DNA of 42,233 nt from G963666945 sp963666945 (lineage in GTDB: Bacteria; Bacteroidota; Bacteroidia; Bacteroidales; Marinifilaceae): contig CAXXRT010000061.1 in assembly GCA_963666945.2 (NCBI GenBank), positions 1 through 42,233 on the forward strand, written 5' to 3'. The position numbers and the translations under genes are program-made. Below, in pieces: positions 1 to 8,412 of this stretch. The notes under the pieces were generated by a model. The model ran no database searches. It had not been told where the DNA came from and was given only the letters and a program-made list of their open reading frames with translations. How positions within the stretch are numbered: the first letter of the stretch is position 1; every line of letters starts with the position of its first letter.

Positions 1-556
1 TTCGAAAATATTGGATGTTGCAACTGGTACTGGGGATTTTGCAATTAAATTGCATGATTATCTGGGAGCTAAGATTACTGGGGTAGATATTTCAGAAGGA
101 ATGCTGGAAGAGGGTAGAAAAAAAATTAAGAATACTAAATATGAGCCCTACATAGATTTGATATTAGGTGATAGTGAGAAGTTATGTTTTCCCGATTATA
201 GCTTTGATGCTGTTACAGTTGCTTTTGGTGTCAGGAATTTTGAGAATCTCCAAAAGGGTATCGAAGAAATGTGTAGGGTTACCAGGAAAAAAGGTAAAAT
301 AGTTATTCTTGAATTTTCAAAACCAGCCTATTTCCCGATTAAACAGCTTTATTCTTTATATTCGTTTTATATATTACCATTTTTAGGAGGAATATTTTCT
401 AAGAATAAAAAGGCATATATATATTTACCGGAATCTGTAAGAAATTTTCCAGATGGTAATGATTTTTTGAATATAATGAAAATTTGTGGATTATCTAATT
501 GTTACCAAAAAAGACTATCTTTGGGTATAGTAACTATTTACGTTGGAGAGAAATAG
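1..556 (+). CDS. ubiE: Demethylmenaquinone methyltransferase UbiE/MenG, 5'-truncated by window edge
   Basis: The reading frame is open from base 2, so the true start lies upstream of the window and about 185 residues are visible. The first visible residues contain the SAM-binding motif I (LDVATGTGDFA), followed by the acidic loop GVDISEGML and the conserved stretch VTVAFGVRNFENLQKG, which is diagnostic of the UbiE/MenG family. Members of this family add the C-methyl group to demethylmenaquinone in the last step of menaquinone synthesis, using SAM. The C-terminal half (VILEFSKP, then YLPESVRNFP) also fits. The 3' end overlaps the presumed start of the porT-like gene by 14 bases, so the two are probably cotranscribed. 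Bacteroidota normally carry ubiE beside porT. The assignment is secure; only the N-terminus is missing. Confidence 0.95.
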   Translation, partial: SKILDVATGTGDFAIKLHDYLGAKITGVDISEGMLEEGRKKIKNTKYEPYIDLILGDSEKLCFPDYSFDAVTVAFGVRNFENLQKGIEEMCRVTRKKGKIVILEFSKPAYFPIKQLYSLYSFYILPFLGGIFSKNKKAYIYLPESVRNFPDGNDFLNIMKICGLSNCYQKRLSLGIVTIYVGEK

Positions 557-1292
557 TATTTTATTTATAATTAATTTGCTTTTGAGTAATAAAAGAATAT
601 ATCTACTTATAGTGTTGACGTGTTTATTTTTAGTGGCTAATGCACAAAGAATAAACAGAAATGTATTTCTTCACTACCAGGAAGTAGATTCTAAAAAGTT
701 TCATTTCGGTTTTACCCTTGGTTTTAATTATATGGATTATAATTTTTGTTTTAGTGCTGAACCCAAAATAAGAACAGAGGTTGCGAATATAAAACCAGGG
801 TTTAACGTAGGGGTCATTGCTGATTATAAATTAAACAAAGATTTCTCAATAAGGATATTGCCGGGGTTAGAGTTTGGATCGAGAAGTATAACATTTATAA
901 AAGAAAATAATAAACTAAAAGGAGAATTTGAATCCATCTTAATTGATTTGCCTTTAGTTTTAAAATATAAAGCCAGTAGATTGAATAATGCAAGACCTTA
1001 TTTTATTTCTGGTATTGGCTTTAAATACGATATTCAGGCAGACAAAGGAATAAAGCCAGAAGATAATATATTTATTAGTACTCAGTCTTTTGATTATTAT
1101 TGCCAATTTGGATTTGGAATAGATTGGTATTTTCCATACTTTAAATGGTCTACAGAAATTAAGTTTGCTATAGGATTAAGAGACATCCTTAATCATATTT
1201 GTGATGAAAAGAATCCTGAATTTGAAGATTATACAAAAGCTATTGAGAAAATGAATTCTAAAATTGTAAGTATTTCGTTCCACTTTGAATAA
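543..1292 (+). CDS. porT: PorT/SprT-family outer-membrane protein, type IX secretion system component
   Basis: About 249 residues, with a hydrophobic signal segment (YLLIVLTCLFLVANA, cleavage before Gln) and then a predicted eight-stranded-type beta-barrel. Alternating strands include FHFGFTLGFNYMDYNF, FSIRILPGLEFGS and DYYCQFGFGIDWYF, and the chain ends in an aromatic-rich strand (VSISFHFE). Length, topology and position directly after ubiE match PorT of Porphyromonas and SprT of Flavobacterium, which are needed for type IX secretion. There is no ATG before the signal peptide in this frame. The likely start is TTG at 543, inside the end of ubiE, or TTG at 576, which leaves a more typical short n-region. 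No other T9SS gene is in the window. The family call rests on pattern and synteny, not an alignment. Confidence 0.82.
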   Translation: MERNSILFIINLLLSNKRIYLLIVLTCLFLVANAQRINRNVFLHYQEVDSKKFHFGFTLGFNYMDYNFCFSAEPKIRTEVANIKPGFNVGVIADYKLNKDFSIRILPGLEFGSRSITFIKENNKLKGEFESILIDLPLVLKYKASRLNNARPYFISGIGFKYDIQADKGIKPEDNIFISTQSFDYYCQFGFGIDWYFPYFKWSTEIKFAIGLRDILNHICDEKNPEFEDYTKAIEKMNSKIVSISFHFE

Positions 1293-1297
1293 TCAAT

Positions 1298-2857
1298 ATG
1301 TATAAAGAAATAAATATCTCATTATTTCCTTCTCAAGCAGCAAATAATGATTCTATTAAAGAATATGTTGCAGAAAAATTAGGTGTATCACAGGGGGAAA
1401 TTAATTTAATCAGGAAGTTAAAGAGATCGATAGATGCAAGACAGAAAGATGTTAAGGTTAATTTAAAACTTGCTGTTTGGATTAATGAGATTCCTGAAAT
1501 AAGAAATAAGAATATTACCGATTATAAGGATGTGAGAAAATGTTCAGAGGTGATAATTGTTGGAGCTGGTCCTGCAGGTCTGTTTGCGGCTCTGAGATTA
1601 ATTTCTAGGGGGAAGAAACCTGTTATTTTTGAAAGGGGTAAATCTGTAGAGGAAAGAAAAAAAGATTTAAAAGAACTTTATAAGACAGGTAATGTTAATA
1701 CTAATTCTAATTTTGGATTTGGGGAAGGAGGAGCGGGAACGTTCTCAGATGGTAAATTATATACCAGATCAAAAAAGAAAGGCAATATAAAAGAGATTTT
1801 AGAGATATTTCATGAGCATGGTGCTCAGGAAGAAATACTTTGGGATTCTCATCCCCATATTGGTACGGATATTCTTCCAAGGGTAATTATAAATATAAGA
1901 AATACAATTTTGAAGTATGGTGGAGAGGTAAATTTTAACTCAAGAATAATAGATTTTATAATTGATAAGAATAAGATTAAAGGTGTTGTTGTTGAGGGTG
2001 GAAGGCAGGTAAAAGCGGATTCTGTAATTCTTGCAACGGGCCATTCCGCAAGGGATGTATATAAAAAACTTAATGAAAAGGGTGTAAGTTTAGAGAGGAA
2101 AGATTTTGCCGTAGGCGTAAGGCTGGAGCATCCCCAATATCTTATAGACTGCATACAGTATCATAATAATAACGGTAGGGGAAAGTATCTGCCTGCTGCT
2201 GAATATTCCTTTGTTGGTCAATTTGATGGAAGGGGGGTATATTCGTTTTGTATGTGTCCTGGTGGTGTAGTGGTTCCTGCAGCAACTGATTCGGAACAAC
2301 AGGTAGTTAATGGAATGTCATCATCCGGCAGGAATACCCAGTGGGCTAATTCTGCTATGGTAACTGAAGTAAAACAAGAAGATCTTGTTAATTATTCAAA
2401 ATATGGAGTATTGGCAGGAATGTATTTTCAGGAAAAGCTAGAGAAATTGGCTTGGGAAAAAGGAGGTGGAAAATTATATGCTCCTGTCCAATGTATGTAT
2501 GATTTTGTGAATAATAAAAAATCAAAGATTTTGCCGGTTACTTCATATAAACCAGGAATAACATCTTCTGATATGCATAATTGGTTACCAGATTTCATAG
2601 TATCGGGATTACAGAAAGCATTTATGTGCTTTGGAAAAAGAGCAAAAGGTTTTTTGACTAATGAAGCCTTATTGCTGGGAGTAGAAACCAGAACATCGTC
2701 ACCGGTAAAGATTCCTAGAAACAAGATTACTTTTCAACATGTTGAAATAGAAGGGTTGTATCCATGTGGAGAAGGTGCCGGATATGCAGGCGGAATTGTC
2801 TCAGCAGCAATGGATGGTGTAGCATGTGTGGATAAAATGACAGATAAAGATGTTTAA
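1298..2857 (+). CDS. FAD-dependent oxidoreductase of the COG2509 type
   Basis: 519 residues. An N-terminal domain of about 75 residues (basic, ending near KDVRKC) precedes a Rossmann dinucleotide-binding motif VIIVGAGPAGLFAALRL at roughly residues 83-99, followed by the acidic end PVIFERG. The segment FGFGEGGAGTFSDGKLYTR (about 139-157) and the C-terminal FAD contact GLYPCGEGAGYAGGIVSAA are hallmarks of the uncharacterised FAD-dependent dehydrogenases of COG2509. A second nucleotide-site motif, VILATGHSARDVY, lies near residue 245. The electron donor and substrate are unknown for the family. It starts 5 bases after porT stops, so it is probably the last gene of a ubiE-porT operon. Likely cytosolic, as there is no signal peptide. 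Confidence 0.88.
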   Translation: MYKEINISLFPSQAANNDSIKEYVAEKLGVSQGEINLIRKLKRSIDARQKDVKVNLKLAVWINEIPEIRNKNITDYKDVRKCSEVIIVGAGPAGLFAALRLISRGKKPVIFERGKSVEERKKDLKELYKTGNVNTNSNFGFGEGGAGTFSDGKLYTRSKKKGNIKEILEIFHEHGAQEEILWDSHPHIGTDILPRVIINIRNTILKYGGEVNFNSRIIDFIIDKNKIKGVVVEGGRQVKADSVILATGHSARDVYKKLNEKGVSLERKDFAVGVRLEHPQYLIDCIQYHNNNGRGKYLPAAEYSFVGQFDGRGVYSFCMCPGGVVVPAATDSEQQVVNGMSSSGRNTQWANSAMVTEVKQEDLVNYSKYGVLAGMYFQEKLEKLAWEKGGGKLYAPVQCMYDFVNNKKSKILPVTSYKPGITSSDMHNWLPDFIVSGLQKAFMCFGKRAKGFLTNEALLLGVETRTSSPVKIPRNKITFQHVEIEGLYPCGEGAGYAGGIVSAAMDGVACVDKMTDKDV

Positions 2858-2926
2858 TATAATCTTTATTACTAATATTTTGTTAATGAAATCTTTATAA
2901 AAAGTTAATTTTTTTCTAAAAAAATA

Positions 2927-2956
2927 TTGATTTCTCAAAGCTAATGATTATTTTTA
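2927..2956 (+). promoter_or_regulatory. Predicted promoter of the TPR gene at 3008
   Basis: TTG at 2927-2929, exactly 19 nt, then TATTTTTA at 2949-2956, one base off the Bacteroidota -7 consensus TAnnTTTG. It sits about 50 bases before the ATG at 3008. No terminator separates it from the upstream flavoprotein gene. Confidence 0.5.
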
Positions 2957-3007
2957 GGTGCTTTTAAGCGGGAAAAGTAAATGTTTATTAATCGAAAATA
3001 ATTAGGT

Positions 3008-3736
3008 ATGAAGAAAGTTTTAGTATTTATTTTAGTGAGTTGTTTTACTCTAAGTGTATTCGCTCAGGATGCTGCAGAGTTGAAAAATGCAGGGAATGAA
3101 GCTTTGAGATTGAAGAATTATGCAGAGGCATTAGTGAAGTTTGAAGAGTATTTCAAAGTGATGGAAGGAAAGGATGAGGCAACAGTTTTTAATGCTGCTT
3201 ATTGTGCGAATAAGATAAAGAATTATGGCAAAGCTGTAAAGCTTTTCGATGAATCCATTCAGAATAGATATAAAGTGGCTTCTTCTTATGCTTATAAGGC
3301 AGATGCGTATAAAAGACTTAAAAAATATTCAGAAATGGTGGTTACTTTAGAGGAAGGACTAAAAGCTGTTAAAGCTAATCCTAAACTAGAAAAAATGTAT
3401 TCTATTCATTTCTTAAAAGAAGGTTTAAAATATCAGAAAGCCGGTAATGTAGAAAAAGCAGCCGATAATTTCGAGAAAGTTCTAAATGTTACAAATAAGA
3501 AATATAAGTCTGATGCATTATTTTCTCTCGGAACTTTGTATTTTAACAATGGAGCAAGAATTATTCAGAAAGCTACTCCGTTAGCAAATAAAGATAAAGC
3601 TCAATATGATGCTGCTAAAGCAAAAGCGAAGGTAGAATTTGAAAAAGCTTTAACTAATCTTAACAATGCTTTAACTATTGCCCCCAGCAGAGAAGATGTA
3701 AAATCTACTCTTGCAGAAGTTAAGAAAGTGATGTAA
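3008..3736 (+). CDS. Secreted tetratricopeptide-repeat protein
   Basis: 242 residues with a clear Sec signal peptide (MKKVLVFILVSCFTLSVFAQ, cleavage near residue 20) and no lipobox. The mature part is helical with TPR-like units: AAELKNAGNEALRLKNYAEAL (about 22-42), then a unit around DEATVFNAAYCANKIKNYGKAVKLF, one around YAYKADAYKRLKKYSEMVVTL and one around FLKEGLKYQKAGNVEKAADNF. The C-terminus (FEKALTNLNNALTIAPSREDVKSTLAEVKK) is another helical pair. It is Lys/Ala-rich and probably periplasmic, acting as a protein-interaction scaffold; the partner cannot be read from the sequence. It resembles in style, but is not a close copy of, the two TPR proteins at 25-27.6 kb. It has its own promoter and terminator, so it is likely monocistronic. 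Confidence 0.85.
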   Translation: MKKVLVFILVSCFTLSVFAQDAAELKNAGNEALRLKNYAEALVKFEEYFKVMEGKDEATVFNAAYCANKIKNYGKAVKLFDESIQNRYKVASSYAYKADAYKRLKKYSEMVVTLEEGLKAVKANPKLEKMYSIHFLKEGLKYQKAGNVEKAADNFEKVLNVTNKKYKSDALFSLGTLYFNNGARIIQKATPLANKDKAQYDAAKAKAKVEFEKALTNLNNALTIAPSREDVKSTLAEVKKVM

Positions 3737-3760
3737 AATAATATATTAAAATATATATAA

Positions 3761-3788
3761 AAAAGCGGAGGTAATTTCTCCGCTTTTT
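3761..3788 (+). terminator. Intrinsic terminator after the TPR gene
   Basis: Stem AAAAGCGGAG (3761-3770) pairs with CTCCGCTTTT (3778-3787) around a 7-base loop, and the right arm runs into a T tract. Confidence 0.9.
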
Positions 3789-3839
3789 TTATTAATAGTT
3801 TTATGCTTCATATATAGAATGAATTTCCTCTATTCTTTA

Positions 3840-3847
3840 TATATTTG
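3840..3847 (+). promoter_or_regulatory. Probable -7 box of the purL promoter
   Basis: TATATTTG matches the Bacteroidota -7 consensus TAnnTTTG, 38 bases before the purL ATG. No good -33 TTG is visible at the usual distance. Confidence 0.45.
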
Positions 3848-3884
3848 CAACCTGACAGGTTTTTAATAATCAAATTTTTATACA

Positions 3885-5108
3885 ATGATAGTTTTCTATA
3901 GGAAAGACAAAATTGTTTATGCTGTTCATACTTTATCAGGAATTGATTCACTTGACTTAGATAAATTAAGTTGGTTATTTGGTAATGCTGAAAATGTTGA
4001 AAGCAAAAATATAGATGGTTTTTTTGTAGGGCCAAGAAAAGAAATGATTACTCCATGGAGTACCAATGCAGTTGAAATCACCCAAAATATGGGGATAAAC
4101 GGAATTCTTAGAATTGAAGAATTTGAAGAAGTAGAAAGTAAGAATAGCCCATATGATCCCATGTTGAAATCTATCTACAACAATCTGGATCAGGATATTT
4201 TTACTATTGATGTTGAACCTGAGCCTATTATATATATAGATGATATTAAAGAATATAATAAAAGGGAAGGTCTTGCACTTAATGATGATGAGATAGGGTA
4301 TCTTGAAGGTCTTGTAGGAAAATTAGGACGTAAATTAACAGATTCTGAAGTTTTTGGTTTTTCTCAGGTCAATTCAGAACACTGTCGTCATAAGATTTTT
4401 AATGGTACATTTATTATTGATGGCGAAGAAAAAGAAGATAGTTTATTTAAGTTGATAAAAAAAACTTCTAATATAAATCATAATAGGATTGTTTCTGCAT
4501 ATAAAGATAACTGTGCATTCGTAGAAGGGCCCAAAGCTGTTCAGTTTGCGCCAGAGACTCAGGATAAACCGGATTTCTTTAGAATTAAGGATATTGATAC
4601 AGTTATATCACTTAAGGCAGAAACTCATAATTTTCCAACAACAGTTGAACCATTTAATGGGGCAGCAACAGGGACAGGAGGAGAAATTCGAGATCGTATT
4701 GCGGGTGGTAAAGCTTCTATCCCTATGGCAGGAACTGCTGTTTATATGACATCTTATCCACGTCTTGATGCTGATCGTCAATGGGAAGAAGATACAACTC
4801 CAAGAGAATGGTTATATCAGACACCTGAGGAGATATTGATTAAAGCATCTAACGGTGCAAGTGATTTTGGTAATAAATTTGGTCAGCCACTTATTTGTGG
4901 ATCTGTACTTACTTTTGAGCATAATGAGGCAGAGAAGCAGTATGGATATGATAAAGTTATAATGCTTGCTGGAGGTATAGGTTATGGGCGTAAAGAACAG
5001 GCACAAAAAGATACTCCGGAAAAAGGAGATAAAGTAGTATTACTTGGAGGAGATAACTACAGAATTGGCATGGGTGGAGGAGCAGTTTTCCTCTGTGGCA
5101 ACCGGTGA
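3885..5108 (+). CDS. purL: Phosphoribosylformylglycinamidine synthase PurL, N-terminal part before a frameshift
   Basis: First part of the large, single-chain PurL (FGAM synthase), which converts FGAR, glutamine and ATP to FGAM in purine synthesis. True PurL sequence runs to Val401; the last residues (FLCGNR, stop at 5106-5108) are out of frame. Visible are the N-terminal PurS-like domain (about 1-150), the conserved linker SQVNSEHCRHKIFNGTF and the start of the first synthetase domain (LKAETHNFPTTVEPFNGA, then GTGGEIRDRIAGGKASIPMAG). One extra T in the run at 5086-5089 breaks the frame. Removing it gives GGAVSSVATGEFDNN, which joins smoothly to the downstream frame for a restored protein of about 1228 residues, the normal size. 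It could be a pseudogene, a sequencing error or, less likely, programmed +1 frameshifting. Confidence 0.9.
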   Translation: MIVFYRKDKIVYAVHTLSGIDSLDLDKLSWLFGNAENVESKNIDGFFVGPRKEMITPWSTNAVEITQNMGINGILRIEEFEEVESKNSPYDPMLKSIYNNLDQDIFTIDVEPEPIIYIDDIKEYNKREGLALNDDEIGYLEGLVGKLGRKLTDSEVFGFSQVNSEHCRHKIFNGTFIIDGEEKEDSLFKLIKKTSNINHNRIVSAYKDNCAFVEGPKAVQFAPETQDKPDFFRIKDIDTVISLKAETHNFPTTVEPFNGAATGTGGEIRDRIAGGKASIPMAGTAVYMTSYPRLDADRQWEEDTTPREWLYQTPEEILIKASNGASDFGNKFGQPLICGSVLTFEHNEAEKQYGYDKVIMLAGGIGYGRKEQAQKDTPEKGDKVVLLGGDNYRIGMGGGAVFLCGNR

Positions 5109-7572
5109 ATTTGATAATAATATTGAGCTAAATGCTGTACAGCGTTCTAATCCTGAGATGCAAAAAAGGGTGTGTAATGCTATAAGAGCTATGTCAGAAG
5201 CTGATGAAAATCCAATTGTATCGATTCATGATCATGGAGCAGGAGGTCATTTGAATTGTCTATCTGAGCTTGTAGAAGAAACAGGGGGCAAGATTGATCT
5301 TGATAAGTTGCCTGTTGGTGATCCAACATTGTCTGCTAAAGAAATAGTTGGTAATGAGTCTCAGGAAAGAATGGGGCTTGTTATGAAAGAAAAAGATGTT
5401 GCTCTTTTACAAAGAATATCGGATAGGGAAAGAGCTCCAATGTATGTGGTTGGAGAAACTACAGGAGATAATAGATTTACTTTTGAAAATACTAGAAACG
5501 GTGAGAAACCAATAGATCTTGAACTTCATGATATGTTTGGTAATCCTCCTCGTACTATAATGCAGGATAGTACCGTTATGGAAAAATTCGAGAGTGTTTC
5601 ATATGATAAAAATGATCTTGAGAAATATATTGAGCAAGTATTACAAATAGAAGCCGTTGCATGTAAAGATTGGTTGACAAATAAAGTAGACCGTTCTGTA
5701 ACAGGTAAGATTGCTCACCAGCAGTGTGCTGGTCCTCTTCAGCTACCATTGAACAACCTTGGTGCTGTGGCTATGGATTTTGTAGGAAATAAAGGTATTG
5801 CTACATCAATAGGACATGCGCCAGTGGCTGCTATGGTTGATGCAGGTAAGGGTTCAAAACTGGCAGTTGCTGAATCACTTACAAATTTAGTGTGGGCTCC
5901 GGTAGAACAGGATATTAAAGGCGTATCTCTTTCTGCTAACTGGATGTGGCCATGTAAAAATGAAGGTGAAGATGCCAGATTGTATAATGCTGTAAAAGCA
6001 ATTAGCGATTTTGCTATCGAACTTGGAATTAATATTCCTACAGGAAAGGATTCCTTGTCGATGACTCAAAAATATAAGGATGGGGTTGTTTATGCTCCAG
6101 GTACTGTCATTGTTTCAACAGTTGGTGAAGTTAAGGATATTAATAAAATTGTAAGTCCTGTTCTTAAAAATGAGAATGATTCAGAGTTAGTATATATTGA
6201 TTTTTCAAAAGACACACATAAGCTGGCAGGCTCATCATTTGCACAGATAGTTAATAAAGTGGGTAATGAAGTCCCAGATGTTGCTGATGCCTCTTATTTT
6301 GCGAAGGCATTTAATACTTTGCAGTCATTGATTATGGATGATAAACTGTTGGCTGGTCATGATATTTCTGCCGGAGGTATGATTACAGCTTTATTGGAAA
6401 TGTGTTTTGCTGATAACAGAGCTGGTATGGAAATTGATCTTTCTTACCTTGCTGAGAAGGATATTGTAAAACTTCTATTTGCAGAAAATCCAGGTGTAAT
6501 TATTCAGATTAAGGATTGTAAATCTGTTGCAGATATATTAGATAAATCTGGGATAGAGTATCATTTTATTGGTAGACCTTCAACTGCAGGTGAGATTAAA
6601 ATCTCCAAAGATGACGAATCATGGAATTTAGATATAGCATCGTTGAGAGATTTATGGTTTAAGACTTCTTATCTTTTAGATAGAAAACAAAGCGGATCAG
6701 ACCTTGCTCTTGAGAGATATAAAAACTATAAATCTAACGAATTGGCTTACGAATTTAGTGAAGGATTTACAGGTAAGTTGTCTCAATGGGGATTAGATAA
6801 AAATCGTAAAGATAAATCTGGAGTTAAAGCGGCTATTATCAGGGAGAAGGGTGTTAATGGAGATAGAGAAATGGCTTGGTCGCTTCATCTTGCGGGCTTT
6901 GATGTAAAAGATGTTCACATGACTGATCTTATTTCAGGAAGAGAGAATCTTGAGGATGTAAACATGATTGTATTTGTTGGAGGATTTTCAAATTCAGATG
7001 TTCTTGGATCAGCTAAAGGTTGGGCAGGTGCATTCTTATATAATGAGAAAGCAAAAGCTGCTCTTGATAATTTCTATAAGAGAAAGGATACTTTAAGTTT
7101 GGGTATCTGTAATGGATGTCAGTTGATGGTTGAGCTTGGCTTAGTATATTCAGATCATGAAGATAAGCCTAGAATGCTACACAATGATTCACATAAATTT
7201 GAATCTGGATTTGTGAATGTTACCATAGGAGATAATGACTCCGTAATGCTTAAATCTCTTTCTGGGTCTCGATTAGGAGTATGGATTGCTCATGGAGAAG
7301 GAAAATTTGATTTCCCTTATGAGATAGGGAAATACAATATTCCTGTAAAATATAGCTATGATAATTATCCTGCTAATCCTAATGGTTCTCCATTTGCAGC
7401 AGCTGCCATTGCTTCTGAGGATGGCCGTCATCTTGCAATGATGCCACACCTTGAAAGAGCTATTTACCCATGGAATTGGGCATATTATAATGAAGCAAGA
7501 AAAGATGATGAAGTTTCACCTTGGATTGAGGCATTCGTAAATGCTAAACAGTGGATTGAAAATAATAAATAG
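5044..7572 (+). CDS. purL: PurL, C-terminal part after the frameshift
   Basis: Continuation of purL in the next frame. Authentic sequence begins at the Ser codon at 5089; the 15 codons from 5044 are only the open upstream extension of this frame. It holds the rest of the first synthetase domain (IVSIHDHGAGGHLNCLSELVEE, DPTLSAKEIVGNESQERMG), the second synthetase domain (HQQCAGPLQLPLNNLG, NIPTGKDSLSMTQ, AGHDISAGGMITALLEM) and a C-terminal class I glutamine amidotransferase domain. The amidotransferase nucleophile is the Cys in LGICNGCQ (codon 7108-7110, residue 1075 of the restored protein). The His and Glu of the triad are in PHLERAIYP (restored 1188 and 1190). All active-site residues are intact and no second lesion is seen. 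That argues for a recent mutation or a sequence error rather than a decayed gene. Confidence 0.9.
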   Translation: MEEITTELAWVEEQFSSVATGEFDNNIELNAVQRSNPEMQKRVCNAIRAMSEADENPIVSIHDHGAGGHLNCLSELVEETGGKIDLDKLPVGDPTLSAKEIVGNESQERMGLVMKEKDVALLQRISDRERAPMYVVGETTGDNRFTFENTRNGEKPIDLELHDMFGNPPRTIMQDSTVMEKFESVSYDKNDLEKYIEQVLQIEAVACKDWLTNKVDRSVTGKIAHQQCAGPLQLPLNNLGAVAMDFVGNKGIATSIGHAPVAAMVDAGKGSKLAVAESLTNLVWAPVEQDIKGVSLSANWMWPCKNEGEDARLYNAVKAISDFAIELGINIPTGKDSLSMTQKYKDGVVYAPGTVIVSTVGEVKDINKIVSPVLKNENDSELVYIDFSKDTHKLAGSSFAQIVNKVGNEVPDVADASYFAKAFNTLQSLIMDDKLLAGHDISAGGMITALLEMCFADNRAGMEIDLSYLAEKDIVKLLFAENPGVIIQIKDCKSVADILDKSGIEYHFIGRPSTAGEIKISKDDESWNLDIASLRDLWFKTSYLLDRKQSGSDLALERYKNYKSNELAYEFSEGFTGKLSQWGLDKNRKDKSGVKAAIIREKGVNGDREMAWSLHLAGFDVKDVHMTDLISGRENLEDVNMIVFVGGFSNSDVLGSAKGWAGAFLYNEKAKAALDNFYKRKDTLSLGICNGCQLMVELGLVYSDHEDKPRMLHNDSHKFESGFVNVTIGDNDSVMLKSLSGSRLGVWIAHGEGKFDFPYEIGKYNIPVKYSYDNYPANPNGSPFAAAAIASEDGRHLAMMPHLERAIYPWNWAYYNEARKDDEVSPWIEAFVNAKQWIENNK
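5086..5089 (+). other. Frameshift site in purL (four-T run, one T too many)
   Basis: Frame 1 reads GCA GTT TTC CTC and soon stops. Dropping one T gives GCA GTT TCC TCT GTG (Ala-Val-Ser-Ser-Val), which continues PurL. A purine-rich GGTGGAGGAG lies just upstream at 5074-5083, but it encodes a conserved Gly-rich motif. There is no stop codon or obviously slow codon at the shift point. Confidence 0.85.
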
Positions 7573-7580
7573 ATAGAAAT

Positions 7581-7634
7581 CAAACAAAATAAATAAGAGG
7601 GACGTATGCACGTCCCTCTTATTTATTTTGTTTG
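7581..7634. terminator. Long bidirectional terminator between purL and the AlkD-like gene
   Basis: A perfect 25-bp inverted repeat (7581-7605 paired with 7610-7634) with loop ATGC. The GC-rich top of the stem is AGAGGGACGT/ACGTCCCTCT. A T-rich stretch follows on the plus strand and purL ends 8 bases before. The minus-strand gene ends at 7692, so the element lies between convergent genes and could serve both. Confidence 0.9.
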
Positions 7635-7691
7635 ATTTTTTACAATCTTATGATTATAAATTCTTATATTGAAAAATCTTTTTTAGATATA

Positions 7692-8402
7692 TTATAAATT
7701 TCCTTTAAGATAATCTTGTCTTTCTTCTTTTGAAAATTTCTCTATGGAATATCTAAGCATTGTTCTTGGCATATTTTTATAATGCTTTTTAAGGAAATCT
7801 TTTTCCGTGTTTATATCTCTTTTTCCAATTTCTCTTAATAGCCAGCCTACAGCTTTATGAATCAGGTCATGCTTGTGGTTCAATAAAATCTCAGCGATAT
7901 TTAAACAATCACTAAAATTGTTGTTTCTTATAAAATGCATGCAAGTTACAATGGAAATTCTTTGTTTCCATAAATGATTGCTATGTGCCCATTCATATAA
8001 CAAATCCTTGTTTTTATCAATATACCATGGTCCTAGTATTTTATAGCAAGAAAGATCAACCAAATCCCAGTTGTTTATCCGATCATAATTATTAATATAC
8101 AATTCTACAATTTCTTTTCTTAAGTGTTCTTCTTTATTTTTTGAAAACCTCTCAACAAGAATAAGTAATGCTGTAAGTCGATATTCATGAATATCTGACC
8201 TAAGTAATAATTCTATCGTATTAAAGCTTGAATTAATGTACTTTCTTGCCACTTTCCTGGAGTTAGGTACTGTTACTCCGATAAAAACATCTCCTTCTCC
8301 ATATTCTCCGGTACCTGTTTTAAAAAAACGGGGTAAAAAGTCAGCTTTTTCTTTATCCTGTAATTTTTTTAGTTCTTTGGTTATTTCAAGAAAATCGGAC
8401 AT
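7692..8402 (-). CDS. AlkD-like DNA alkylation-repair glycosylase (HEAT-like fold)
   Basis: 236 residues, the usual size of the DNA alkylation repair family. The N-terminal FFKTGTGEYGEGDVFIGVTVP (about 27-46) is the family's conserved opening. NNWDLVDLSC (110-119) carries the Trp and Asp of the catalytic region, LWKQRISIV (144-152) the conserved Arg, and AVGWLLREIGKRD the C-terminal Trp helix. Relatives excise N3- and N7-alkylated purines, gripping the DNA with HEAT-like repeats. It is all-helical, cytosolic and has no signal peptide. It lies 10 bases downstream of prmA on the same strand, so the two probably form an operon. Substrate range cannot be read from sequence. Confidence 0.9.
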   Translation of the reverse strand: MSDFLEITKELKKLQDKEKADFLPRFFKTGTGEYGEGDVFIGVTVPNSRKVARKYINSSFNTIELLLRSDIHEYRLTALLILVERFSKNKEEHLRKEIVELYINNYDRINNWDLVDLSCYKILGPWYIDKNKDLLYEWAHSNHLWKQRISIVTCMHFIRNNNFSDCLNIAEILLNHKHDLIHKAVGWLLREIGKRDINTEKDFLKKHYKNMPRTMLRYSIEKFSKEERQDYLKGNL

Positions 8403-8412
8403 GTTTTAATTG

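Noticed and set aside
1849..2154. Long antisense ORFs across many genes (for example opposite the flavoprotein, YitT and gyrA).
   Set aside because: They are in-phase shadows of real genes, show no family motifs and have no starts with promoters.
5074..5083. SD-like GGTGGAGGAG before the purL frameshift, suggesting prfB-like programmed +1 shifting.
   Set aside because: It encodes the conserved Gly-Gly-Gly of PurL, no stop or rare codon follows, and no PurL is known to use a programmed shift.
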